From Hirudo medicinalis (Eukaryota; Annelida; Clitellata; Hirudinida; Hirudinidae): 64,000 nucleotides of DNA. The translations under genes and the position numbers were made by a program. Positions 34,976 to 48,000 of the stretch are shown here, in pieces. The stretch lies in NCBI GenBank assembly GCA_011800805.1, contig MPNW01000153.1:182883-246882 (forward strand), read 5' to 3'. The notes beneath the pieces are model-generated. The model saw only the letters and a program-made list of their open reading frames with translations, was not told the DNA's origin and did no database searches. How positions within the stretch are numbered: position 1 is the stretch's first letter; each line of letters opens with the position of its first letter.

Positions 34976-37364
34976 TTCTTCTGGAAGATCCGACAGAATA
35001 AAGGGATGGAGCAAGATATAAATTGAAAAATTTAATTAGTGCATCCAACACCCCTCCGCTAGAGGCCCAGATATTTCTAAATGGAGTGCAGGCACGTCCG
35101 ATTTATAAAGTCCACTCTCCCACGCACTATCTCTTTTTGAACCACAAGAAAGAGTCATCATCTCCACAGTTTAAAATTTACTGGGCTCAAATCATTAGAT
35201 TTAAGGAAAAGAATTTACAAATAAAGCTATATGTACCTTGCAATGCGAATGTAGGAAGTGATAATAAAATAGCATTTAGTAAGCAAAATAGAGCTGAAAA
35301 AGTTTTTAAATAAAATGATCACTTGAAAGTCATAGATGGAGCAGAACAATTTCAACAGACATTCCCTCCAAACTTAGCATCCACTAATTCAAGCCTTCCT
35401 TTATAAATGCAACCAAAACAAACAATGTACAACACATGCAAATTCCGCGGTTGTCGCCTTGACAACAGTAAAACCGAAGCGATGGGCGTAACATTTCCGA
35501 CAGCAATTGATTCAGGGAAGGAACTTAATCAGATTGAAGAAATTGTTGGTTGTTATTTCATGAATCCACAGAAGAGCAATTTCAATTTCTCCAATCACAC
35601 ATGGGATGCTAGTTTTCTCAGCATTCATTCACAGTTTGTGGAGGTGCAAAGAAATCAATTAGTTTATTTGATTACAAACCTTAGAATAAAATTTTTAATT
35701 AAAGTCACAGAAAAAGCAATTTCATTTGTATGTATGGGACACACGAGGCTCACAATGGGCAAAGATTAAATTGCTCAAAACCCTGATTAACTGCAGTATT
35801 AAATTTTCAATTCAGCAATGTTTGAAGAAAAATTCCATCTACAATTTGTGTCTAGACATTGAATTGACATTGAAGTGAGAAACCTATGAAGGCTACAAAA
35901 ATGAGCCTTCATTATAAAGCAATTATAGAACATAAGAATCAAACAACAGTGCATTAGAAAGATGGTGATGCAGCACAACAATATATATATATATATAATG
36001 GATGGACCTGGATAATTACAGCTGCAATTGCCTGATAATCATCAAAGACTTCCCACGTCTGCAGAACAAGTGATAAAGAATCCAATCAGAAAAAGAAAAA
36101 GCTCATAAGGAGCAGAAATTAAGCATTATGGCTTCTAGATGAAGAAAGCAAATTATTAGGGATGTGGATCATTACCATCATCCTCACTTTAATTATGCTC
36201 TCCCTGCAATTAAACTCTCACCTCACAAATTCTTAAAAGTAATTTTACTAATTGAAAGCTCAAAATAAGTTAATCATGTTAAAGCATGCTAGTGAGCACA
36301 CAGTAAACTTAAATTATTTATTATACTACAGAATTACCATGCATTTACAATGCATGTGATTACATTGAATAAGTGCTTAAAGCAAAGTATTATCTCCAAT
36401 CAAAAATGTTGCACAACTAAATCTAAAGCCTCCAAATGACTAATATATGTAATCTAATAACCAAAAGTAATTCCAAAATACAAAATAACTGTCTTCACTA
36501 GACAAATAGTGGGGACGAATTAGCATCACTAGATAACAGATAAATTGATCCAAATTCTCAAATTCAAATATTTTCTTTATCGTTTTGGACTAGAATGAAT
36601 TAGAATAAAATTAATTACAAATTCGATAGGCGTTAATCTTTTGGATATTAAAGTCAGGAAGCACATCGTCATGCAAAGACAAGAATTGCTAACCAGAATT
36701 TTGTTTAGCTATTACTTTCAATACTTATTGATGTTGTCTTCTTCACCTTCGAAATATTAAATAATCTCAATGACTACAAAGCACAAAACTTAAATAACGA
36801 GTTTCTCATGAAGGGATATGCTCACCTCGCCGCCGATGGGTTTGAATTTCCAAAATTTCGAGATGTATAGAAGAATTTACAATAAAATATTTATAAATGC
36901 CTCTGTATATTAACCGGCAGCCATACGAACCGAACCTGCCTAAGCTTCCTCTAAGGGATTTTCGACATTGTTTGTGCGGTTTGTGTCAATAAAGCGCAGC
37001 GAAAAATAAACTGGATACATCGGCTTTTTCAAATTCTCAGTTTATGGATTAGAAATGAATTACTAACCATGGCACCTACGTGTATATTCGCATAAATGGT
37101 GCATAAAAACTTGAACCATACCACTTCAGTTCCATAAATAAGATTTTAGCGGAACATACGAATGCGAGACTATCGAGCATGAAGTGCTCTTGTTACACAA
37201 ACGACGTTGTTACAAATCAACAAAATATGTTCCTTTAACAGTTTTTTAGTTCTAACAATTTTGCAATGAAGACCAGTTTACCAAGAAACGATAACTATTA
37301 AAAAAAAAATATTTAAGCGATCACCGAAAGAGCACCTCCGCAATGACCTGAGACGTCAACGCCC

Positions 37365-37465
37365 CCTGAATCCTGTAGCCTCCCCTGACTTAAAGCAAAT
37401 AAAGGTTATCTCAATTTGGTTTGTTTCCGCCTGGAAAAAGTCGAAATGACGTCCCTGTCAATGAC
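37365..37465. repeat. Dispersed repeat, hAT-like terminus
   Basis: Shares TGTAGCC...CCCTGA, GGTTATCTC and GAAATGACGTCCCTGT with 18940-19060. The reverse complement of the end, CAGGGACGTCATTT, recurs at about 61893 and, with one change, at about 28717. Confidence 0.6.
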
Positions 37466-37611
37466 AATTCCAAATGTGGAAGCTCTCTGGGATCACTGGA
37501 CATTTACGAAATTTGGCTGCCCTTAATTGTGAGAAAAGAATCTCAGATCGATATGGTTAGCAACGCACCAGATGAATGGCTTGTACTGGTGGTGAAGTCG
37601 TTGTCTACGAT

Positions 37612-37775
37612 TGTTGGCCAAGTGACGGGCAAAAGCCAACTCCCAGCTCAAAGGCAGCGGTACCTAACTCCATCTAACCCTACCTCATGACCCTGGAAAT
37701 CTCTGTAGAACTCACAAAAGTTGTTGCCTGTGAGTTGTTTTTGCCCGCCACTTCTCCAACCACCGTTGTCTGCTA
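37612..37775. mobile_element. Palindromic MITE, complete copy 2
   Basis: Left arm AAGTGACGGGCAAAAGCCAA, right arm ending TTTTTGCCCGCCACTTCT; inner arm contains AAAAGTTGTTGCCTGTGAGT. About 150 bp, able to fold on itself, non-coding. Confidence 0.75.
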
Positions 37776-38006
37776 TGGACTGGTATTGAGGTACAGCACT
37801 GTCACAACCACAGAAATTAGGATTAGTACTTCAAATCATCGCTATGGGGAATTGGAGCGGACTAACCGTAATTTTCATCCCCTTCCAAACATTCATCTGC
37901 ATTCTTCAGTTTTAGAAGCTGAATTTGACAAATCTAGTCTAGCTAGGTAATCGACTTGAAATCCGCAGATTCTAAAAATAACGTTTATATTAAAACGGAG
38001 AAAAAA

Positions 38007-38041
<35 letters not shown>

Positions 38042-38269
38042 GATTTCTAAAATGTGCATCTTCCTTTTTGTTGGATAGCCGTTTTGGTTATTCTCCGATT
38101 TTCTAATATGGTTTTCTCAGTTTTGGATTGACCCGCACCACAGCAAACCTTAGTTGACAGGATCTTGGAAAGAAGGGAAAGAAAAAAAAACATTCTTATG
38201 TTGCTCAATCAGATTTTGGATTAACTGAGGCAAAGGTCATCGACTGATGGCAATGACCTGATTTACCCA

Positions 38270-38330
38270 GTTGGAGGCCCCTGTGCAATGGCACATCCCG
38301 TCCATGCCTAAATCCGGCACTGATGGCAAG
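38270..38330. repeat. hAT-type terminus fragment
   Basis: GGAGGCCCCTGTGCAATGGC followed by CATGCCTAAATCCGGCACTG, the reverse complement of a CAGTGCCGGATTTAGG terminus. A related copy is at 62926-62999. Confidence 0.55.
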
Positions 38331-39233
38331 GACGTCTTGTTTGTTTTTTCGTCTGGATGGTGGCAACGGAAGCCAAAGGAAGTCCTCTCCTCATCCAAAT
38401 GACTTCCCTGACCGATGATGACTAACTCTCGGATAAATCGCACAATGAGTGATTGAATATTGAATATGATTGCCATCTCAGATGCTTAAAACCATTTTAC
38501 AAAAAATGCGTAGTATTAATTGTTCTTTAAACAATAACCAAAATTATCCCTAGTTATTTGAGGTTTGCTTAAGGATTCTAGACATTTCTAATGATTTTTA
38601 CTGTGAGCTTTCTTGCACAGATTCCTGTACGCTTTTTAAGACTATTGGATAAAAACAAACCTTAGGGGACATGAAAGACTTATCTTAAGTTAAGTATCTA
38701 AAAGTATATATTGTATCTATTAAGTATACAAAATAAGCTATTTTAAGATGTAAAAAAAACCTGCAGATTTAACATTATGATATAATACTATCTGTGTTAG
38801 AGCCTAATTTATGGTTACTTGAGATGTGAAATAATCCCCAGATTCCCTTGAGAAGCTCGTTGCAAAGTTCCCGCGCCTAATGAATATTTCTCCATCCTAT
38901 ATTTCAAATGTGTGAGTTTTATGATAAGGTAAAAGAAAGCCAAGAAAGCCATGGAAAATTTACATTTGTTTAAGTAAATGTTTCCAGATCTGTTATAATG
39001 TGCTAGTCAGCTTAAAATTATTATATTTAGCTAAAATACTTAATGCTAGGGCTCAAAATGTATTAATAAGTAGGATTTCTTTGCATATAAATTATTTGTT
39101 TATTTATAAAACATTCGTCGCAAAATTTTGCTAGCGCATTATTCAAGTTTAATTTGATGCTGGGGATGGGACCTTAACAGCTCAAACCTGTTCCAAATTT
39201 AATTCGAATTGCCTTACGAACAAGTTATTTTTC

Positions 39234-42200
39234 ATGGGCATGAATCAAATCCAAGATGATTTCCAGTGGCAAAATAGCTCAGCGTTGAATTGTTTGGTGG
39301 ATAATGTAACAAATACAGTAACTATATCAGAATGCAGGTATAAAACGTTAGATTATTTCAAATATTGTTATCTAAATTCGTATTTGTTTTGTGTTCAGTG
39401 GATCTCCCATATTATCAGAGAAGGAATGCAGTTTCAGTAATGCCATAGGTAAACAACATTTTTGACTAAACCTTTTGAAGGTTAGGGTATGAATAGTGTG
39501 GATATGGGTTATGGTTTGGACTTCTACTGAAGTGAAATTTTTGGGATGATGACAAAATACAAAGTGCTTGTATATTTAATATTTTCAGGCTTCACATCCT
39601 GGGCAACATGATTTTAATGTTTTTCCATTTACAGAATAAATCATGTGCTCAGATTTCATCTAAGGATTATGTATTTTTAAGATTTAACTTATTGAAAACT
39701 TTGATGAGGATATAAAGCTATATAAACATAATCTAAATGCCATTATATAATTTTATTATTAAAAAAATTGCTTCCTACATTGGTTGGATATTTAGCAGCT
39801 CACAATATTATTTTGGCATTATGTTAATAATCTATCATTACTTTTTCTAGAAGATAATGAGAATTGGAGATTTCCTGACTTGAGTGAAGTTGTGGCTGAT
39901 CTAAGGAGTTGTGATGATGAGGTGAAGCTTAATGCAGCAGCCTATCTCCAGCATCTTGCCTATAGGAATGATTCTGTCAAATCATTAGCCAGGTGAATTC
40001 ACTACTTTTGATTTAACTGCTTTAAGCCCGACTCAGGATACCGGGGACTAGAATACGCAATTCATGTACTTGTACTGGTAATTGGGCCTCCAGTTCTCGA
40101 TCCCATTTCTGAATCAAACTAATGCCGATGTGCTGATTCAGGGAACTGAAAGCATTTGCACCCCTGGTTGAGATGCTTCTTCACTCAAATCATGAAGTCG
40201 TCAGAAGTGCCTTGGGGGCTTTGAGGAACCTTTCGTGTGGAAAAGCAAATGATTTTAATAAGGTTGTGTTATTATTTCTTCCTTAGTATTACACAGAGGA
40301 AGGATGGATTACTTGTGTGTCTTTATTTTTTTATTAACTACAATTCAGCGATGTAATTTTTTTGAATGAAACAAAATTTCATGATGATGATAATTATGAA
40401 ATTAATTGACAGGTTGAAATAATGAGGAATGATGGCATTCGAATTTTAGTGGAAGTCATTAAAACTTCTCACAGCCATTTAGTCATTGAGGTGGCATCAG
40501 GACTCCTCTGGAATCTCTCCTCTTGTGCTGTAAGGGCTGTCATTGCTTGAAAAACTTGATATTTTTTCTTTACAAGTTCTTTGAAATTTCATCTAAATTT
40601 AGCTTAATGCTTAATGCCATCCAGCTGCTTAAATTTATATTTTGTATATTGGTGTCATTTGTGGTTCAAATGTGATTGAATGGACAATTTCTTGAATCAC
40701 AAATGAATGTGCCTTAACAAATTTATAAGACATCCCACATCTTTACTTTGATCGCCAGGCATTGAAGGATGAGATATTGCAAAGAAGTTTGGATGTGATA
40801 TTCAACTACATCATCATGCCCCTGCTCTGCTGCATTTCCACAGATACCTCGCAACCTCCTCACAAATTGAGTTTCTCTAATTTCAGGCATGCCACTGGAG
40901 TTCTCAGGTTTGACTGATTTGCATAACAATCTGGCATTATTAATATTCTTGTTGCACCACTACAATTTAGGAATGTTAGCTCCAGTGGTAAAGAATCTAG
41001 GGCCAAGTTGCATCAGCATGGGAGTCTTACCAGTTCTTTACTGTCCTTTGTTTCATGGTCGAGCAAACATCGGGACGTCGATGAAAAGTCTATTGAAAAT
41101 TGCCTCTGCATCATAAGGAACCTCAGTTACAACTTGGAGTATTGTTGCTTGGATGGACCTTTAAGGAGCAGATCTCTAGGGAGGAGAGCAGACAGAAAGA
41201 AATCAATTCTTGGTCTGAAGAAGTTTTGTGGTTTTTCACTTCCTGAAGAATGAACAACTAATCAAACATTACTTGACAAACTAATGTAATTATGGCATAA
41301 ATATTATAAATACATGTAAACATAAGAAAAGCACACACATGATGCTTAATCACCTGATTACATGCAATGCATGCACACATAAATATTCCTTATCAAATGT
41401 AATTTATCAGCAAATTTTAATACATTTCAACAAAGTGCAACATAAATTGCATAGGTTTGCTCAAGTGTTTCTTAACTTATTCCTCAATATTGGTTGGGAG
41501 GATGTTTCATCATACATTCACTAAGTAAAATTTCTATCAGACTGATTAGCTATACTCGACTTTATAAATATAATTCATTAAAGCTTTTCATTCAATAAAA
41601 ATGTCTTCAGAAAAACCTGCTTGAAAACTGCATTTTATGCAGGACAAATGTTAAAAAGGACAAATATTATAAGTATGCATTGTATGCAGTGGTTGCAACT
41701 CTTGCTGTCAACATAAACATAAAATCAATTTGAAGCACAAGGGGTCAAGGTTTTCAGAGTATCTACTAGTACATATAATGCATTGATTCATAAATGCATG
41801 CACTTATGCATGCAATGCTTATGTATATAATTATGTATAATTTATACCATGCAATGCATTTACAGATAGTCCCCCAGCCAGCTGCTTTAGGAGCAAAAGA
41901 AGTTCAAAATATCGGAAGCAGTTGATAAAATTCTCATCAACTGAGTATTAATTTCTTGCTAAATTAATTTTTATTCAGTTTCTTAAAGTTCCCAAATTTA
42001 TGGTGGCTTTTTTCCAGTGAAGGTTTTGGTTCTGAAAACACAGCGCAACTGTTGAAATTGATGCTGAGACCTGATGTTGTTGCAGTGTTGATCCACTTGT
42101 TGCAAAGTCACAAGAACAATGCTGACATTTGTGAAGCTATTCTGGGAATAATTCAGAATATTTGCTTTCCTTGCTCGCAGGTAGTCCATTAGTAGTTTTT

Positions 42201-44157
42201 GCCTGCTGTCATGGATACGAGAGAATCTTTATTTACATTTTTGTAGCCACCACTGGACATTCTTGAATCTCTGAGGAAATGCCAAGGACTTCCAGTTATC
42301 ATTCAAAACTTGACGATGTTTTCAGACAAAGTGGTTCTTGCTGCTTCTGTTGTCCTGAAGATTCTTATCACTGATCATGTGAACCAGAATGTCATCGGTT
42401 CATTTATCACTTGTGATGAAATTATTTTGTGATTCCAATGAACTATATATTATAAACTATTTGTCAACATTTTGATAACCATAACAATTTCAGTTAATGA
42501 TAATTAATCAAATGTTAAATTAGATTATAAGGTTATAGATAATAGACATTATCTATTAATTAAATCTTAATTTTAATTATTGACAATCTTTTATTAATAA
42601 TGACGATAATCACTATTTACTTATTGATATTTTATGTTCATCTTCTTATCTTCATAATGTTTGTTTGTAGGTGGAGTGATTATGGATCATCTTTTGAGCA
42701 GACCTCTTCCCAATAAAGATGAATACCCTTATTCAGCTGACATTCAAAACTTTCTATCAGCTGCCATCTTTGAATGCATTGGTTTAAATATAGCATTTGC
42801 CAGGTTTTTATCCATTAAGTTAGCAATTCATGTTAGTTATTTTAAATAAATGTAATTGAATCTTCCTATTGTTACCAACATCGTAGACAGAAGCAATATT
42901 TTTAAAGATCCATTAAATCCATTGCAAGAATTTCTGCTGAGAAATGTGTGCTTTAAGAATTCAGTTTTAGCAATGCCCATTTATGGATATATAATAATAG
43001 TAGCATTGTTATTATACATAGCATTATTAATTAATAAAGCCTGAATCCCAATTCAAATTTGCTGTTTTCATGCAACAGAAATGTGCTCATCACGGGTGGA
43101 ATAAAACAACTCATAAACATTGTCCTATCTCCAACTAGTTTTGGAATCCGTGCAAGCCAGCTAGCTGCCATTGTAGGTTGATTCATGTTCTACTTACACA
43201 AATTTTCTATGAACTTTTTCACATAAATTTGCATAGCCACACATAGTCATTATAAATATTACTGTTCACCTTTCTAATCCCTGCCAGGTGTTGAAGAAAT
43301 TGTGGTCATTCCAGGAGTTACATGAAGAAATGAAAGTGCGAGGATTGAGGAAATCTGACTTCATGGTAGAACCTCCGAAGTTTGTGGCTCTCAAAAACTT
43401 TACCATCTTCAGCTTCTGTGAGACCTTGATGTAAGAGATTAAATTCTTGTTGCAGAAAAACAAGCATGGAGAGTTTAGATTCATGTATTGCTGAACTGGA
43501 AGGAAGGTCAAAGAAGGTCAGATTTGTGGAAGCACCTTTGTGTGAAGGTTTGCAAAGTTTATAGCTTGCTATTTGTTGGTTTGTTGAATGTTTTTACATT
43601 ACTTGTAGAGCCAAGTGGATGCCACAAACCTTTGCCAATTGTGGTGATTAATGATTATTTAGTGAGTATAAATTTATCTTTCATTAACTTTCAACTCAAT
43701 CTCTTAGGTACCTCCACTGCCAAAGACTCCTGACCATCCCTCCATCCAAATTCACAGATCACCTCAATGGATTCCAGACACATCCAATTTGTTTGTTTCC
43801 AACACTCTTCCAAAACCTGGATACTCTCTTCCCTCCACTAAGTCTCAACATCTTTTTCCATTTAGGGCACTGCCATCATCATCATCGCTGTGTGTTTCTC
43901 AGAGGCAGAACAATGCAAACATCTTCTTTCCCTGCTGCTATTCAGGTTTGCCAATCTCAGTGACTGTGGGTCTCCAGCCGTCGGTATTGCCCTCAGTTTC
44001 TGAGGCCAGATACTCTGCAGATTCAACAATGCCTGTTAATGCATTAATTGCATCTTCAGCTGCATTTTCATCATCATCATCTCCCACAGTATTGACCGCA
44101 ATGCAAATCACTGCTCAGCCAAATAAGATATTCATTCCATCTAATTCCTGGGTTTAG
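39234..44157 (+). CDS. Armadillo catenin of the delta-catenin/ARVCF/p120 group
   Basis: Fifteen exons: 39234-39337, 39399-39448, 39851-39992, 40142-40262, 40413-40529, 40759-40907, 40971-41230, 42023-42180, 42247-42397, 42671-42803, 43079-43172, 43288-43365, 43436-43547, 43609-43643 and 43708-44157. They total 718 codons in phase. Seen: armadillo repeats (WRFPDLSEVVADL, NAAAYLQHLAYRNDSVK, ALGALRNLSCG, ASGLLWNLSS, NCLCIIRNLSY, GIIQNICF) and VLKKLWSFQELHEEM...KSDF, which ends the p120-family repeat block. The C-terminus PSNSWV* is a PDZ-ligand of the SWV type found in delta-catenin, ARVCF and p0071. Known: these bind the juxtamembrane region of cadherins. Odd: a short N-terminus (about 65 residues before repeat 1) with no coiled coil. 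The join at 41230/42023 is the least certain; without it the frame stops at 41253. Confidence 0.88.
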
Positions 44158-45009
44158 TAAATTTAAATGGATGATTATCAATTCAATTTTGTGCAGTTGT
44201 ATGAGGAGAAGGTCACTTCTTCGATGTTGTTTGGCGTTTGTATATGTTCAAATGGTTTCTTCTGTTGTTTCTTCATCATTGTTCATCGTTATCATCAGTA
44301 TTTTTATTGATGTTCTTTCAATTTGCTGTGGCAGGCAAAAGTGATGCTAATTTTGCCTTTCAAAGTAACTAGTATGCATTTTAATATTAACTATCAACAA
44401 GTGCATGGGCCAATAGCCTTCCTCCTCCTGTTTCTGGTTTATTGGAGCGTCACTGATGACGTCATATATTAATCAATCGCCAGGGTAAATGCGTAACTTA
44501 AAAATTGAATTTTACCACTGGATTGGAGTTGGGTTTTTTTTTATCACAAGGGATTCCTCCTCGAGGTTCATCCCCTAAACGAAGTAATCAGCTGTCATTT
44601 ACTTCTGCACCATTTCAATAAATGCGTTGTTGGGTGAGTTCTTGGAATTCTTGGGTCTGTGGGCGTGGGATGGAGTTCCATGTGGTGGAACGATGCACGG
44701 TTCGAAGGTTAGGGAATGCTGCTCATTCTCATGATTTTAACGACTGAATTTGATAAGTAACATGACGTGGAGGCGCCACCAAGATTTTAGAGGCAGGTGT
44801 GATACCTGAAACTCTAAAATGATGGAGCGTGATTGAGTCTGCAGTGCTCAGCTGCGTTGCTTCATGGAGGCCTCTTCTTTAAGCTGCTCTGAACTGCGAG
44901 TGAGCATTGTTGTTGACTAGTTCAAGAGTTTGAGCTTCATTCGGAGAGAAGTGTGTACTTTGAAATCTTGAGAAGTTTCAATATTCGAAAACACCTGAAT
45001 TTGGAGAAC
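44158..45009. promoter_or_regulatory. Intergenic, with CRE and E-boxes upstream of the repeat gene
   Basis: Perfect CRE TGACGTCA (44457-44464) and two E-boxes CAGCTG (44589-44594, 44849-44854), 155-550 bp before the next start codon. AATAAA at 44617-44622 may end the catenin transcript. CRE plus MyoD-type E-boxes is a known combination in ascidian muscle promoters; applying it here is inference. Confidence 0.4.
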
Positions 45010-48000
45010 ATGTCTGATCCCGCTCAAGTATGTTCATTCATTCGTTCATTTAATTTTATCTTGTAGAGAACTCATGTCGAGTAACGCTCATCGATATGTA
45101 TTTCGTTCGTCGACTAAAATGTCGTATTTTACATGGAGAATGCTTCCATTAATACAGAATAAGAGTGCATCGAGCGATCCGCCAGTGAAAACAGAACCGG
45201 ATGCCGAAGAAGTGGTTGATCTAGACAGCCTACAGAAAGGTTTAGCAAAGGCCATGGTTTTGCAGTGGAAAAGTGATCACCCGGATGAATCTTTGGACGA
45301 CATCATCCTCGCAGTCACCAAAGGCTCCTACAATGAAGTTCTCCTTGAGAAAGGAATCGACAAAACTCTCTACGACCAATGGAGATACGTTAAGTACAAG
45401 CAATCTGCTCCAACACTTGTCAGACCCAAGAAACCGATTGAAATTAATCTACCAGAGAGACGTGCAAGACAACTTCTCGCCCAGAGGTTGCTACAGGAAT
45501 CTCAGGAAAGTGAGAAACAAACTGATCACTCTGCAAATGCTGAAGAGAAGAAAATCGATAAAGACTTGGAAAAAAAAGAACATCTGTCCTGCAACAAACC
45601 TTTGTTGAATCAAATAAGTAGTGTTGGAGAAGACACCCCTCCAAATAAAATAGTCGATTTGTCTGCAACTGACAGTAACGTCGAACCTGTTGTTACGGAA
45701 TTGCCAAAGGAAAATTTAACTTGTGCAGAATCTTCAACAACAACGAACAAATCTGCAAACGAAGGACTCCCTTCTCAGACTGAAGATGCCAAGGATTCTC
45801 TGGCAAGAATAAAGAAGTTGCTGGAACAAAACAAACGAACCGAAACAACGTTTGAAATTCCAAGCATCTCCAGTTCTGCTTCTGCTTTCATTAAAGATTT
45901 ACAAAACTTTACTGCCACGGTCCCTAAAAGTATGGGAATGGTCAGTTCAAATATTTTGACAGAAAATATTAGTAAAAATTCGGGCAGTTTGGTAAACTCA
46001 GAGTCACCAGGAAATGGGACAGCTGCAGAATCAACCAAAGAAGGTTCAATCAACTCTTCTCAAACGCTTAAAAACGAAACTCCCGAGAATCAGAAAATTG
46101 AAGAAAAATTGGATGCCCCAGTGGTCCTAACAAAAGCAAATAAAGCAGGGGAAGGTGTGCAAGGAGACTTCAGGGAAGACCTCCAACATGGAACAAAGAA
46201 CGTTCTCGACAAATGGCAGAATCAGCCATCAGAATTTGCTCAAAAGAAAAAGAGACTCATCGTGGTTGTGGACGAGGAAGAAAAAGAAAACGAATCACTC
46301 CCTGAAATTAACCACGAAATTCATCAAACTACAAAGGTGCCTGATGATTTAATTGAGAAAGGCTCGACCAAGCAAATCATGACTCAACTTCTAAGCAACG
46401 CCGATTCGGAACTTCAAACTGATAAGGAGAAGTTGGATATCGAGAAAGGTTACACAAAACAAATGCTAGATAAATGGAAGTCTCAAGATGTCTTTGGGAG
46501 CTCAACTTCATCAAGAAAAAGAATTGAAATTCGTGAAGAAGACGGGAGTGTCGCTGAAAACGAGCCAGTTGAGAGAAGTGACGTCATAAAGTCTGACGTC
46601 ATAATCGATGCACCGCCGGTTGAGAAAGGACTCGCAAAACAACTTCTCAGTCAATGGACCAACATACCTGACTATAAAGTGCAATCTTCAAAAGCACCGG
46701 TTGTCATTTCTGACCAGGATGGATCAGTGGCAGAGAACGAGCCTATCCAAAGAGAAGATGTTGAAAGAGAGGATGGAATTCTTGATCCTTTGCAATTCGT
46801 GCAAAAAGGAACCACACAGTCGCTGTTAAATAAATGGAAAACACAAAATGAGACGGAATTCAGAGCAGACCCAAAGAAGATAATTATAAACGAGGAAGAT
46901 GGCCGTTGCCTTGAGAACGAACCAGTGGCTAGAGACGATGTCGTAAGAGCCGTTGACATACAGGAAGAAGAACTTGTGGAAAAAGGGTTCACATCACTCA
47001 TGCTCAATAAGTGGCAGCAAACAAGCAATACGCCATCCCCAAAATCCAAAACTCTGGTTATCATCGATGACAAAGATGGGGTAACAGCGGAAAATGAACC
47101 CGAGACAAAAGCAGACGTGGCGAGAGAAAGCGATAATATTGATCATTTAGCTGTCGTTCAACAAGGGACGACAAGGTGTTTGCTCGGGAAATGGAATAAT
47201 CTGCAGACGGAGACGTTTAAAAAAGATAACAAACCTGTCGTAATTTCGGATTCCGATGGTCACGTGTCCGAAAATCAACCAATAGAACGCCCTGATGTGG
47301 TGAAGGCCGAAGAAACTCTAGAAAGCGTTCCCGTAAAACAGGGTATTACAAAATCTTTGGTGAGCCAATGGAAGAATATGAAGACGGACGTTGTAGAAGT
47401 CAATAAAGCTCCCATAAAAATAAACGAGGGCGATGGTTTGGTGGCAGAAAGTGAACCAATCACGAGAACTGGTGTCTTGAAAGAAAATGACGATGTTATT
47501 TCTACTGACGTCGTCAAGAAAGGAACCACAAAAGCTCTGTTGAACCAATGGACGACCCAGAAACAAAGTGGACCATCAAAGAAGGAAATCGTTATTTCCC
47601 AAAGTGATGGACACATAGCAGAGAACCAACCTGCCACCAGAGAAGACGTCGTCCGTGAATCTGATATCCAGTTGGCTGACTTGATGGTTTCGAAGGGCAC
47701 CACGCAGAACTTATTGAAGAAGTGGACTACAGGTGCCAACTCAGCCGTCAAACAAGATAATGAAGAGGCGGCTGAAATATCTAAGTCAGTCAAAGGAATG
47801 ACCAAGAAACTTTTGAATCAGTGGACCGAAAAGAGCGACGAGGCTTACGTTCCGAGTAGGAAAAGCATCACGATTGAAGCGGACGCAGGGTGTGTGGCAG
47901 AAAACGTTCCCATCGTGAGAGATAATGTGGTCAGATCAGACGAATCTTCATTCGATCTTGAAATTGTCAGGAAGGGTTGGGCAAAAAATTTGACAAACCA

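Larger units (their letters stand above)
34976..39230. other. Intergenic region upstream of LMO and of the catenin gene
   Basis: Two open frames at 35023-35313 and 35407-35769 (plus) have no recognisable motif and no splice context, and are not called. Contains repeats at 37365-37480, 37612-37775 and 38270-38330 and a TAA microsatellite at 38008-38037. Confidence 0.35.

Noticed and set aside
35407..35769. 120-codon plus-strand frame upstream of LMO
   Set aside because: No motif, no splice context and no codon pattern distinguishing it from background; could be reconsidered with RNA data.
45074..45157. Apparent N-terminus MSSNAHRYVFRSS of the repeat protein
   Set aside because: Lies in the first intron; the exon MSDPAQ at 45010 splices in frame to 45158 and gives a better start.
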